64,000 nucleotides of DNA from Oncomelania hupensis (lineage: Eukaryota > Mollusca > Gastropoda > Littorinimorpha > Pomatiopsidae). Under the pieces are notes generated by a model, which worked only from the letters and a program-made list of their open reading frames with translations, made no database searches and was not told the origin of the DNA. Made by a program: the position numbers and the translations under genes. Position 1 is the first letter of the stretch; each line of letters begins with the position of its first letter. Below, in pieces: positions 36,800 to 47,471 of this stretch. The stretch covers positions 69,248,229 through 69,312,228 of the forward strand of contig CM072519.1 in assembly GCA_036898135.1 (NCBI GenBank), written 5' to 3'.

Positions 36800-37833
36800 T
36801 CCTATCCTATCCTATCCTATCCCATAACTCGGAGGTCGTAGGGGCACCACAGATGATCGTTTAACCAGCGTACTCCATCTATCCCTGTCCTCAGCAACCC
36901 TGATTGTTTCGCTCAGTGTCAAACCAGTCCATTCTCGAATGTTGTCCTCCCATCTCTTTTTCGGTCTCCCTCTTCTTTTACCTCCTTGCACTGTGCCTTG
37001 CAGGATGGTCTTTGAAAGACCTGATGATCTGGTGACGTGGCCATACCATCGGAGTTTACGTGTTTTCACCACTGTGAGCAGGTCATCGTGCTGTCCAATG
37101 GCTTGTGTGATGGTCTGTCGGACTTCGTCGTTGGTGATGTGCTGGGTATAGGAAATGCCCAGAAGTCTTCTGTAGCACCTCATCTCCATGTTTTGTATTC
37201 TTCGTTGTAGATCTGCTGTGAGGGTCCATGTTTCGCAAGCATATAGGAAGATGGAGATGACAAGGGAGCGCAGCAGCCTTACCTTGGAATGTAGACTGAT
37301 GATCCTGTCTTTCCAAATTGGCTTCAACCTCGCCAGGGCAGCAGTTGTTTGTGCGATCCTGGAGAGGACTTCCTGTCGGGGCCCATTGTCTGATACAATG
37401 GCTCCTAAATATTTGAAGCTATGCACTGTGCTGAGGGATTGGCCTTGGACTTTGATGTCCGTGTTGATGCAATTGGTGTTGTTGGTCATCATTTTGGTCT
37501 TCTCTGCACTTATTTCCATTCCAAAAGCTCTGGAGGTGGTGTCAAGCCTCTGTACCAGCTGTTCAAGTTCTTGTTCTTCTCCAGCCAATCCATCAATGTC
37601 ATCCGCAAAACGGAGGTTGGAGATTGCTCTTCCCCCTATGCTGACTGTGCCTTCTTGGTCTGCAAGGGCATCTGACATGATGCGCTCTAGGAAGATGCTG
37701 AAGAGTGTTGGAGAGAGTAGGCATCCCTGACGCACACCGATTGTTGTTCTGAACCAGTTTCCGATGGCGCTGTTGTGGAGGACTGCACTGGTAGCCTTGT
37801 CATACAGGCTTTAGATGACTTCAATAATTCAAT
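36800..37833 (-). mobile_element. LINE-A, longest copy, nested in the solo LTR
   Basis: 1,034 bp flanked by AATCTCTTAGCTA at 36787-36799 and 37834-37846. It ends with (TAGGA)n on the minus strand and is 5' truncated in the RT palm. It lies inside the LTR at 36399-38054, and the duplication is LTR sequence, so LINE-A arrived after the LTR. Confidence 0.95.
36812..37735 (-). pseudogene. LINE-A RT C-terminal half, open frame
   Basis: A 307-codon open frame starting within the GVRQGCLLSP block. The RT active site FADD is at 43-46, followed by GMEISAEKTKMMTNN, FKYLGAIVSD, the thumb, MEMRCYRRLLGIS, and the C-terminal GHVTRSSGLSKTILQGTV and KKRWEDNIREWTGL. The N-terminal RT blocks and endonuclease were lost by 5' truncation. 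A premature stop (TAA in place of a Lys codon) lies just upstream near 37812. The family is a common metazoan non-LTR RT; I have not assigned a clade. Confidence 0.9.
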
Positions 37834-38054
37834 AATCTCTTAGCTACTAGTACATTTATCTAGATGCTTCGATCGATAGTAAACAAGCAACCCTAGAAGA
37901 TTCTCTAATAATATCGACTTACGAAAATTATAAACATTATAATAAGCTTCTTCTAACAACAACGCAAAATCAAATCAAAGATAAATACACTCTGTTATTG
38001 CATGCTTTGTAAAACAAAACGATCGGATCTATCGTGCGAGTCTCAAACGTAACA

Positions 38055-38408
38055 GACCACTTGAATGAAATTTTATGTTATATAATGCATTATTAGTTAC
38101 TTTTGCTTTTGTTGATAATTATAGTAAAAATGACCTTGACACATTCATTCCATAGTTGGTTGAACTTTGTTGTGTACATTTATATTGAACATGATGCTAA
38201 GAACCTCTCTCTCCAACATTCTCTCCTGTTATCCCACATGTTCCTGTCTCTTTCATCACATTCTCTACCATCATTTTAACATAATGAATTTTATATTGTT
38301 TAATATTTATTTTTGTGAATGTATGTGTGTGTATGCGTGTGAGCGCTAAAAGCAGACTTTAGTTTACTTTTGCGTTTTAATAATTAGTACTTTTTCTTCT
38401 TCTTCTTC
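38055..38408. other. Non-genic AT-rich stretch
   Basis: Ends in a short TTCTTC run next to the SINE at 38409. Nothing else recognised. Confidence 0.6.
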
Positions 38409-38695
38409 TGTCGGATAGCTCAGTGGTTGGAGCACTCGCTACTGTGTCGCAAGTTAAGCACCGTCCAGTGCGGTTAGCACTTAGATGGGTGAACGCAAAA
38501 CGTGAAGCGACAAATAACAACGCCCCCAGTTGACTCAACTGTGACTGAGTACCTACTTTCTTAAGGGTGGGGAAGGTAAAGCAGCGAGGGAGAGAGATGG
38601 GCATCACCCTCATTACGCTGGCCCAAGATAAGTGTGATCTCCAACATCACGCTCCTCTACGGCCACAAGGCTATGCGACTACCTTTACCTTTACC
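38409..38695 (+). mobile_element. tRNA/5S-headed SINE, copy 2
   Basis: The plus strand begins GTCGGATAGCTCAGTGGTTG (tRNA-like A box), then AAGTTAAGCACCGTCC and GGTTAGCACTTAGATGGG (5S-like), then the same body as copies 1 and 3, and a tail of CTTTAC units. TTCTTCTTC on both sides may be the target duplication, but it is low-complexity sequence. Confidence 0.88.
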
Positions 38696-39863
38696 TTCTT
38701 CTTCTCATCCCCACCCCCCAAACCTCCACCATTTTCCCTCTCTTTGTCTTTTTCTATTTTCTCTGGGCGTGGTTTGTTGTGTTGTTGAAATACAATTAAT
38801 TGTTGCTTTTGACTGAATGTTCCCGCTCACACATACCAAAATTAGGAAAAAAATCAACAGATTTTAGTGAAAGGCAGGAATATAAAAAAATAATTAGAAT
38901 TAAATTCAGTCATTAAAAATGTAAAATAAAAAAACACTTAAGTTAAGTTGAATATATTGCCAAGTATACATTATGAATACAAGGAATATGTTTTGGTACA
39001 ACGGTCAATTGAACATAAGTTGAACATTACAACGCCGAAACACACACGCTGAATGATTATATAATCAATAAAAGAGGGGCTATATGTGTGTTTGCGTGTG
39101 TGTGTGTAGGTGGATTTTATACATAATTTCAAAAAAATATTTCTTATGATGTTCAACGTGTTTTTTTTAATCTCATAATGTTTTAATATTGTTTAAGTAT
39201 TTATTCTCGTGTGTGTGTGCAAGTTTGAAACATTACTGTTTTATATTCAAACTTGCATGAATTTTAAGTGATTTCTGAATGCATTTGGAATACGTAACAG
39301 ATGGAAAAAAGGTGAATATTTTGTGGGTGTGTGTGACTGACAATAACGTGTTAAAAACAACAGGTTTATGAGAGAGCTGGAAACTTGTAGAGAAGGTAAG
39401 ATAATAGCATCAACTTAACATAGTGCACCTTCCATACCTAAAAGATGGACACATCTCGAAGATCATTGACTTTAAGAGAAATAATTGATTTTTAGTAGCT
39501 CTGGGTCCTGGACGACCCACTGTCAATGGCGAAGGTAAACCTGTTCCCGCTACTTATCGGGCTGTTAGGCCTACTAAGGTTATAAAGGCAGTGGACCCGA
39601 AAGCAACGCTGACTGCAATGTGAGTGTCACAGGCTGTTGATGCATAGGCCTACACTCGTCCTAGGCTTGATAGATCTCTGACGCTCAGCCAGTGCCAAGG
39701 TCGTCTGGTTAGTGCAAACTGCACTATTCAACACAGCAGAAGACCAATTGATACAACACTAACAGTAGCAACACCGCCACTACTACAACAATAACAACAG
39801 CAACTGCAGCAACAGTCCAATACGAAAACTGTATTATATCACAGAAAAAAATGACATTGTGGT
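38696..39863. other. Non-genic stretch
   Basis: AT-rich with short GT runs near 39085-39110. No exon or element found. Confidence 0.6.
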
Positions 39864-40066
39864 CCTATCCTATCCTATCCCGTAATTCGGAGGTTGTTGA
39901 AGCACCACAGATGATCGTTTAACCAGCATAATCCATCTTTCTCTATCCTCAGCAACCCTCATGGCTTCGCTCAGTGTCAAGCCAGTCCATTCTCGAATGT
40001 TGTCCTCCCACCTCTTTTTTGTTTCGCTCTTCTTCTGCCTCCTTGTACCGTGCCTTGCAGGACGGT
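39864..40066 (-). pseudogene. LINE-A 3' end fragment
   Basis: About 200 bp encoding only the last residues (KRWEDNIREWTGL equivalent, here REWTGLTLSE) and the 3' untranslated region with a (TAGGA)n tail. Strongly 5' truncated. Confidence 0.9.
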
Positions 40067-40345
40067 GGTGACAAACACAAATTACAGGATGGCTTCAAAA
40101 TACCTATGTATGATAAATACATTGGTATTTCACACAGGAACAGAATTTTCATTACATCAATAGCACTTAAACATACGACAATTGGAACAATATCACAAAT
40201 CAAAGGCGGATATTGCGCACACGCGCATACACACTCATTTTTGTAGAAACGACGTTGTGATGACTGTCATGAAACTATACATACAATATTTTGACAAACT
40301 TACCATCATTTTGACATTATTTTAACATTTTGCCATTTTTTGAAG
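40067..40345. other. Non-genic gap
   Basis: Nothing recognised. Confidence 0.6.
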
Positions 40346-40396
40346 CTAACCCTAACCCTAAACCTAACCCTAAGCCTAACCCAGCCCTAACCCTAC
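40346..40396. repeat. Interstitial telomere-like (CCCTAA)n tract
   Basis: About eight imperfect CTAACC units (CTAACCCTAACCCTAAACC and so on) over 50 bp. The TTAGGG-type repeat is the telomere sequence in molluscs and vertebrates. CA-rich sequence follows at 40500-40640. Confidence 0.9.
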
Positions 40397-40803
40397 CGGA
40401 ACACTACTTTGACGACACAATAACGGGGCCGTCAAAAAAAGTCAAAAGAAAGTATGTAGAGTTTCAAGTGTATGTCAGAGTTTCGTTTCTACATGCCCAC
40501 ACAACGTACACACAAGCACACAAACACACACATGTACACACACACACACGCACCCACACACACACGTAAACACACCCACACACAAACGCTCACTCACTCA
40601 CTCACACACACACGAACACACCCTCACCCACACACACCAATACACAACGAACAACACAGAACACAAACAAAACAAAAAACAAAAATAACTAAAATTAAAT
40701 GTTGAATTTTGAAGAAAACGTAAATGTGGAAAGACAGAGAGATCCCGAGGAAGAGGGGGAAGAAGAAGACCGACGCCACATTGGAGGTTGGAGGGTGGGG
40801 TGG

Positions 40804-41449
40804 TGTTACGTTGAAACGCGTACGAAAGTATGTCGAAAGCGCGCACGATAGATCTAATCGTTTCGTTTTGCAAAGTATTCAATAATGGAGTTTATTTACC
40901 TTTGATTTGAGTTTGCATTGTTGTTTGGAGAGGTTTTGTATAACGTTGATAATTTTTGTTGGTCGATATTGATGTAGAATATTCTGGATCTGCGTGTTTA
41001 CTCTTGATAGAAATTTCCGGATGGATATCGAAGGTCGTGAATGTTCCCGGAAGTAGAGAAAATGTGAATGACGTAAGTCAGTGATGACGATCTTTAGTTC
41101 GATTGGTGGCAGTGCGTCATTTCTACCACGTACCAAATTGTTCGAGAAAAGAGAGAGGTTATTTAATCGTGTGCCGAGTTGCTGTTGAGAGATTGTTGTT
41201 GATAGTAAAGTTGTTGATAGTGATTTGGAGAGTTGCTGTGAAAGTTGTTGAGTTGAATTGAGAATTGTATGCAGTTGTTGATGTGTGCTGAATAAAAGTG
41301 GAAAACTTCATACGTCGACTTTGTGACTTGTATGCTGCTTGAGCGGGTTGCGTGAATAAACGAATCTGAGTTACACCCTATCAGGAATTCAAGCATCGGG
41401 GCTGAATCAGATACTGATAGAAAACACCAACATCAAACCGAGTGTAACA
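40804..41449 (+). mobile_element. Solo LTR, family S, copy 3
   Basis: 646 bp, TGTTACG to GTAACA, flanked by GGTGG at 40799-40803 and 41450-41454. AATAAA occurs near 41293. Compared with copy 1 it has extra TTGTTGAGAG-type short repeats near 41175-41265. No internal region attached. Confidence 0.93.
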
Positions 41450-41619
41450 GGTGGGGTGGGGGTGAAGGAGGGGATGCGGAGAAGGAAAGAGTTGCTGACA
41501 ACTGTTCAAGGGAAGCGACTACTCTATGACGGCTTTAATCTTCGTTCTGAATGAGTTTTGCCCCTTACCAATTTCTACAGTACATGTACAGATTAGCAGT
41601 ACTTTCCCACCCTGACAAA

Positions 41620-41742
41620 ATCCTATCCTATCTTATCCCGTAACTCGAAGGTCGCTGGGGCACCACAGATGTTCGTTTACCCTGCGTACTCTATCTTTCT
41701 CTGTCCTCAGAAGCCCTCATGGTTTCGTTCAGTGTCAATCCA
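41620..41742 (-). pseudogene. LINE-A 3' end fragment
   Basis: About 120 bp containing the (TAGGA)n tail and the 3' untranslated region up to the codons for the TGLTLNE-type C-terminal block. Diverged from the other copies. Confidence 0.85.
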
Positions 41743-42640
41743 AAATAATGAGAACAATTACTATCCAATATGGCGTAACGAGAGTAAACAAGAACAGAAA
41801 GAAAATTTGGTGGGAATTCGTTTTAAATTTTTAATAGCCGTTAAGATTTTAGACGAATTACAAAGTCTAATCTACCAACATGTCCCTTCAACAAAATGTA
41901 AAATAACATAATGCAGAACAAATCTTTTACAAACAAAGAACATGAACGAGAACAAAAACAAGAGCAACAACAAGAACCAGCACCACCAACAACAAACATC
42001 AAAGAATGGAGATGCAAACAATTCCACCGTTCAAAACAATATTTAATATTAATAATGAACTGCTAGAAAGTTTTAAAAAAAAATGCTTCTTTACGCTGTG
42101 TAACGTTTCCCGAATACTTGGCCCTACGTACAGTAAATTTCGTGTTCGGCGGCGAGAGCCGTATTATCGATTGCAAAAACATTGATGGCACTACTAGACA
42201 GTCATGGGATAAGGCGGCTATATTTAGCTTTCCCCCATGTTTTGTTTTGCTTCCCATTCACCTTTCACCTTCACCGCTCTTTCTCTTTCAACATACACCA
42301 TCCTTCCCCCTTTCACGCACCTCTTCTCACACAATTCATTCATACATTTCTTCTTCTTCTTCTTCTTCTTCTTCTTCTTCTTCTTCTTCTTCCTCTCCTC
42401 CTCTCCCTTTTCTTCTTTTTCTTCTTTTGCAAAGCGAATCACCCTAACCATCTAGCAATCCGAGTCTTGTCTAAGTTTGAAGGGCAATTCTGTGATGTAG
42501 ATTTTATATGCCATTAATGACGTTTTCGCCTTCATCCTTCGTCGACTTCTCCTTATCATTCTCTCTCCCTCCCTCCCTCCCTCTCTTTTAGTCCTGTATT
42601 GCAGACAGTTTTGGTTGCACAACCACAGACATGTTTATCG
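41743..42640. other. Non-genic stretch with (TTC)n
   Basis: (TTC)n at 42350-42391. Frames at 41669-41911 and 42118-42240 have no recognisable domain. Confidence 0.6.
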
Positions 42641-43348
42641 GACAAGGAAGCTATTTCAGGCTTCCCCCAATTTCCCATGCTACCTCTCTGTTTGGGATTC
42701 TGCTAGTGGCAATGCAATGAAGCCATTAATTACAATTCACAAACGTGCAGTTAAACAAGTTATTCTGAAACAAAAAAAATCTCTCCGGATTACTATAAAC
42801 GGATCAATATTCTAACTCTTACCGACAGACTAACATTTAATACATGTGTTTTCATGCACAGGGTCCTTTCTGGCAATGCTCCTTCCTATCTTTCTTCTAT
42901 TTAAAAAAAAACAAACAAACTGCCAGATCGTCCACAAAGTTAAATGTTTCAAATCCAAGAATTGATATCTTCAAAACTAGTCTAGCTTATAGCGGTACCA
43001 CTTTGTGGAATAACTTTCCTGAAGATCTCCGCACTCCAGCATCTAAATTTACATCATTTAGAACACGTCTTATAAAACACATAAAAAAATTAAATACACA
43101 TTAATTATTGATGTTGTTGATTGATATTAAACATTAATATGATTTAAATTGTTTGAAAATGACTTTATCTAATGATGACTTTATTTGTTATTGTTCCGTG
43201 ATGTGAATGTTATAACCTTGAGTTGTATTTAATAGTTATTGTTAAAGCCCCAAGAGCAAGATGTTAAAAAAAGCGCATCCAGCGCTTACTATTTCACCCT
43301 TGCAAAATGACATTGTTATCTTATCTTATCTTATCTTATCTTATCTGT
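42641..43348 (+). pseudogene. LINE-C 3' end, CR1/Jockey-type
   Basis: The plus strand shows LITIHKRAVKQV, then DRLTFNTCVFMHRVLSGNAP in one frame. After shifts it continues with RSSTKLNVSN, SLAYSGTTLWNNFPEDLR and FRTRLIKHI, the usual C-terminal region of CR1/Jockey-type proteins. At least two frameshifts are present. The 3' untranslated region carries AAAGCCCCAAGAGCAAGATG and ends in (CTTAT)n at 43314-43346, a tail different from LINE-A. The 5' part, including the RT core, is missing. Confidence 0.83.
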
Positions 43349-43430
43349 TGTCAAAACTCTACGCTAGTTTACACCATCATCATTACCATCATCATCTCGC
43401 TGGACCTAAAGCAATAACCATGTAATGTAA

Positions 43431-43431
43431 T

Positions 43432-43505
<74 letters not shown>

Positions 43506-43556
43506 TTTCATCATCTTCTTCTTCTTCATTCCTCCCCCCCCCCCCCCCCCCCCCCA
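43431..43556. repeat. (ATC)n and poly-C
   Basis: ATC run at 43431-43504, TTC run to about 43530, and a run of about 20 C to 43555. Confidence 0.97.
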
Positions 43557-44074
43557 CCGTCCTCGTCGTCGTCATCTTTTATCTTCTTGTTTTTCCACTT
43601 CTTCTTCGTGTTCACATTGGGCACGTTATAATACCGTCAATTTTAATGATGATTTCTGGGTACCCCCTCTCCTCCTCCCCCCACCCCACCTACCTCCACC
43701 TCAATCTTTCACCCTAAACGTTCGATACTTGGCTACTTGCTATCAAAGCTAACGACGCAGTCATGTCTACGTGTTATAGATAAATAATGACACCCCTATC
43801 AACACCGTTCAAAAAGAAATGAAAAAAAAAAGTTTCCAGGTGCATACTTTCTTGATCTACGTCATACGTAGCTCTTTGAAGAAGAACGTTTCCTGCTGAT
43901 GATGAATGGCAGAAAGACCACGTGACTGAGTACACAAAGTGTGGACGAGACTCGCCCAGGCAATAAGTGGTGTAGGACTCATGTGGTAGGTTGTCTGACC
44001 TACAGAGATAGGATTGGAGTTTAGTGATAACGTCTTGAATATAATCCTTTCCTTATAAGGTGTTATTCTCCGAG
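43557..44074. other. Non-genic stretch
   Basis: Nothing recognised before the solo LTR. Confidence 0.6.
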
Positions 44075-45514
44075 TGTGACGGTGGGTCTGCTGGGCTCTG
44101 CACAATGGAATGCTATTACCCACTCGTCTTTCGTCTGCGGGGATCGGCTAGTTTAATTACCCTATGACTAATCTTAATACATTTATATGTTTAGCCCGGT
44201 CTGTGTGTGGATAGGGTTATAGAGATAGGGAGAAAATGGTAAAAGATTCACTGACACACTAGCTCTTGCACGGCTATGAAACATAGGTAGTCCAACAACT
44301 TGTTAACATCAAATATCACACATTTATTTCTTCTACTCTATACATAATTCTCTAAACACTATATTAACTTAAATGTCCAAAACGTAATATAACTTGGATT
44401 AACTCCTTGATGGGTCTATGCTGCTACTGTTCTCCATATTTGCTACTGTCTCATCATTGGGCTATTTGTTCTGGTTTGCCTAATGTTTGTTTTCTGGAGA
44501 TTGGACTACCGCACAGTCCTTCTAGATCAGTGTGTGTGCACGTTTCCTGTGTCACTTAACTGAATCGTTGAGGTGTGGTGATGGTGATGGTGTCTCCTCC
44601 TCGTTTGTTGACTATTGGGCTATCGGAACTCAGTGCTCGATGCTCCGCTGCAGGCCGAATGTCAAGGTTGACTCTCAGTGGTCTATCTCTTGGTTTGGAC
44701 CAAGCCTGCTCGTCTGCAAAACATAAGACGAGTTTCTGCAACGCCATATTTACACAGGGTGTGCAGAAACAGCCCTCAGTGATCGCGTCCACTTATACAT
44801 ATAAGTGACGAACAATCTTCTATGTCCGTGGTCCACTGTAATCTCCAACATAATTCCTATACATATATCATGGTTAAAATAACATAGGGAGAAGTAATTA
44901 ATAACATACACATTCTCCGATACAGCCACTGGTCTGCAATAATATACATAGGAGAAACAACAGTTGGTCAGTGGGGGCTACCTTGTGGTTTCTAAAACCG
45001 GTCGCAGATCAGCCACGTGGTCAAGCAAAGTTTTACAAACATTCACAATTATAAAACATGGCAAGACTTCACAAACATAATCCAATCATCATATCAATAA
45101 ATCGCGGTCAAACAAAAGATCGATCATTTACCTTTTTGACAATGTCAGGCTCTGGCTATACTGCGATGAATTGAATTCCATGCATCACCTGCTTAGTCTT
45201 CTTGAGAGAGATCTTTCCACGTTTCCGTCTCAGGTGAGGTTTTGACAAAGACTGACTATCTTAACCCTGTGGTCAGCTTAAGCCCGCGAATTCTCGTGAG
45301 ATACCTGTAGCGCCCTCTGACAGGGGTGACGAATATAGGTTAGTGGGATGAGGTCACTGCCTACCTTGTGAGAATCTAGCCTACACATGCTTAGACCAAA
45401 CCTTTAACTTCTGTCGTCTGCTAGGCATCGACTTTAAGGTACAAAGGCTACAGCAGGATGAACTATTTGAGGCGTGAAGACTTAGTGCTGGGTGCAAACT
45501 AGCCTATCGTGACA
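44075..45514 (-). mobile_element. Solo LTR of a sister family to the Gmr1-like element
   Basis: 1,440 bp, TGTGACG to CGTGACA, flanked by CCGAG (44070-44074) and CCGAA (45515-45519), a 5-bp duplication with one change. It shares blocks with the 1,538-bp LTR (GGGCTCTGCACAATGGAAT near the start, ACACATTTATTTCTTCTACT, TACAGCCACTGGTCTGCAA) but is clearly diverged. No internal region, hence solo. Confidence 0.88.
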
Positions 45515-45668
45515 CCGAAGAATGAGCGAATGACAGGACAGAGCTCTCTCCCCTTTCCCTGCTGCCGGGTGTTTCGTTTTGTACAGACAGCCGTGTCGCC
45601 GAGTCTAAGTTAATATACTAACTAGAAGTTAGTGGTGAGGAGTATACGAAAGTCTCGCTAAGTCTCAG

Positions 45669-46247
45669 TTACATTACATTACATGATTATTGCTTTAGGT
45701 CCAGCGGACTCTTCCGAGCTAAATCAGGACCGGACAACCCCCGATCCGCATAAAAGATCTGCTAAAACAACCCTAGTGGTAAAACCGAAAGCTCTCCACC
45801 AGCCAGTCACTTTACAATAAAGACATCCCACGCAGGGGACGGCTGAGGCTTCACCCCAACTTATCGAACCCCCGTTTACAAAAACAAAATAGAATACAAA
45901 CATCATTATAAATTATCAACAAAACACATACATATAAAATGCCTACATTGCTAAATAATAACATCATAGGAAGCCCTAGTGACCACCTTGCAGAAAGCGT
46001 CCAATATTCCCAAGCTGATCCAACAGACCTCATACACAAACAAGGCGTCTTGTCCCGGAAGAGTTTTCAAGAAAAAAGGTAGGAGACTGGTCTAGCGAAG
46101 AAGACGATAGTATGGCAGATTGATAGAACAGAGCAGGAATGAGAAAGAACAAATGAGAAAGACAGCGACAGTGGGAATTTAAAGCACTAAATTTCCAGAA
46201 AGTGGGGATACTATTTATACTGAAACCCCCGGTACTCCAACGGGGGT
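45669..46247 (-). mobile_element. 579-bp retroposon, full-length copy
   Basis: 579 bp, exactly the length of the copy at 62026-62604. Flanked by GCTAAGTCTCAG (45657-45668) and GCTCAGCCTCAG (46248-46259), a 12-bp duplication with two changes. The minus strand begins at a GC-rich inverted segment (ACCCCCGTTGG, then CCGGGGGTTTC) followed by TATAAATAG, and ends in (TAATG)n. No A/B boxes and no conserved long frame. Variable-length target duplications plus a short tandem tail indicate mobilisation by a LINE. Confidence 0.88.
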
Positions 46248-46259
46248 GCTCAGCCTCAG

Positions 46260-46704
46260 CTACACTGAACTGAACTGACGAAAGTCTAAGACTGAGGAAG
46301 ACGGACAGTGGAAAGTAATGAAGGAGAAGAATGGCATAGGAAGAAAAAGAGGTGGTTGCAGGAAGGGGAATGGAAGGAGACGGGTTGTTTCGGGAGTAGG
46401 GGAGAGGAAATGGTGCACACGGCGTATATGTTACCAAACCACAATCGCAATGCTCAGTGTAAAAGCCCCACGTTTGTAAACACCAGACGCCTACACTACT
46501 TTACCACACACAAAAACAACAAGTTACGCCCCCTTGGTAATGCCCCGCACTAAACTAAACAAAGAAACATAGAGCCTCTGCCAGCCTAATAATAGCAGTC
46601 CGCTTATTGACAAAAAAGCTAATAAACAAACAGCACACACACACACACACCTCCCCCCCACACACACACCAAAACCAAATCAAAACAGACCAAGTTTGAA
46701 AGAA
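46260..46704. other. Non-genic stretch
   Basis: CA-rich at 46632-46670. Nothing else recognised. Confidence 0.6.
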
Positions 46705-46717
46705 ATCCGTTCATTAG

Positions 46718-47023
46718 GTAAAGGTAGGTGGTGGTAAAGGTGGTCCCATAGCCTTGTAGGCCTAGCCGTAGGGGAGCGTGATGTTGGAGATCACACTTAT
46801 CTTGGGCCAGCGTAATGAGAGTGATGCCCATCTCTCTCCCTCGCTGCTTTACCTTCCCCACCCTTAAGAGAGTAGGTACTCAGTCACAGTTGAGTCAACT
46901 GGGGGCGTTGTTATTTGTCGCTTCACGTTTTGCGGTCACCCATCCAAGTGCTAACCGCACTGGACGGTGCTTAACTTGCGACACAGTAGCGAGTGCTCCA
47001 ACCACTGCGCTATCCGACACCCC
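46718..47023 (-). mobile_element. tRNA/5S-headed SINE, copy 3
   Basis: 306 bp flanked by perfect 13-bp duplications ATCCGTTCATTAG (46705-46717 and 47024-47036). The minus strand has GATAGCGCAGTGGTTGGAGC and then GGTTAGCACTTGGATGGG and GACCGC, the closest match to 5S rRNA of the three copies. The tail is made of TTTACC/TACC units. Confidence 0.93.
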
Positions 47024-47036
47024 ATCCGTTCATTAG

Positions 47037-47471
47037 TTTTAGAGAAAAACGCGGAAGGACAAGACAGAGCCAAACCCATAATCCCGAACGCTTCACTCGG
47101 TAACTAATTAAAGGTACGATAGATCTAAATATTATGGAATGGTCCCATGAGTGCAGCTGCCCCAAACATTTACCAACAAACGGGTTTTAAAAAAATCGTT
47201 TCAAGGTGCAGAGATTTGGATCTTGCATTTCCACTGCACACCTGACGAGGTCAGGCCACTGGGACTTCTATTCTAGGCGTAAAATACTTCACTCTCCTGC
47301 TTCTTGTAGGCCTACTACTGATCCTGCCCAGGATTGCTTCTTCATGGTGTGTTCAATTCAATAATTAATGTTAACGTCTGTTTGAAGTATATATTATTTT
47401 AGACGTAGGACGTTCAACGTACAAACGTTGAAGGAAATCTAACAATTGAAAGGTGAACTACAACCATCTCA
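47037..47471. other. Non-genic stretch
   Basis: Nothing recognised. Confidence 0.6.

Larger units (their letters stand above)
36399..38054 (-). mobile_element. Solo LTR, family S, copy 2, split by LINE-A
   Basis: On the plus strand it starts TGTTACACT and ends CGTAACA, with GACCA on both sides (36394-36398 and 38055-38059). Removing the LINE-A insertion and its 13-bp duplication leaves an LTR of about 609 bp, close to copy 1. A (GTT)n run of about 50 bp at 36407-36456 has expanded inside the LTR where the others have only GATGTTGGTGTTTT-like sequence. Confidence 0.93.

Noticed and set aside
42118..42260. Short plus-strand frame beginning near 42118 that looks protein-like
   Set aside because: Runs into a (TTC)n tract after about 45 codons, with no acceptor or donor in the right place and no recognised family.
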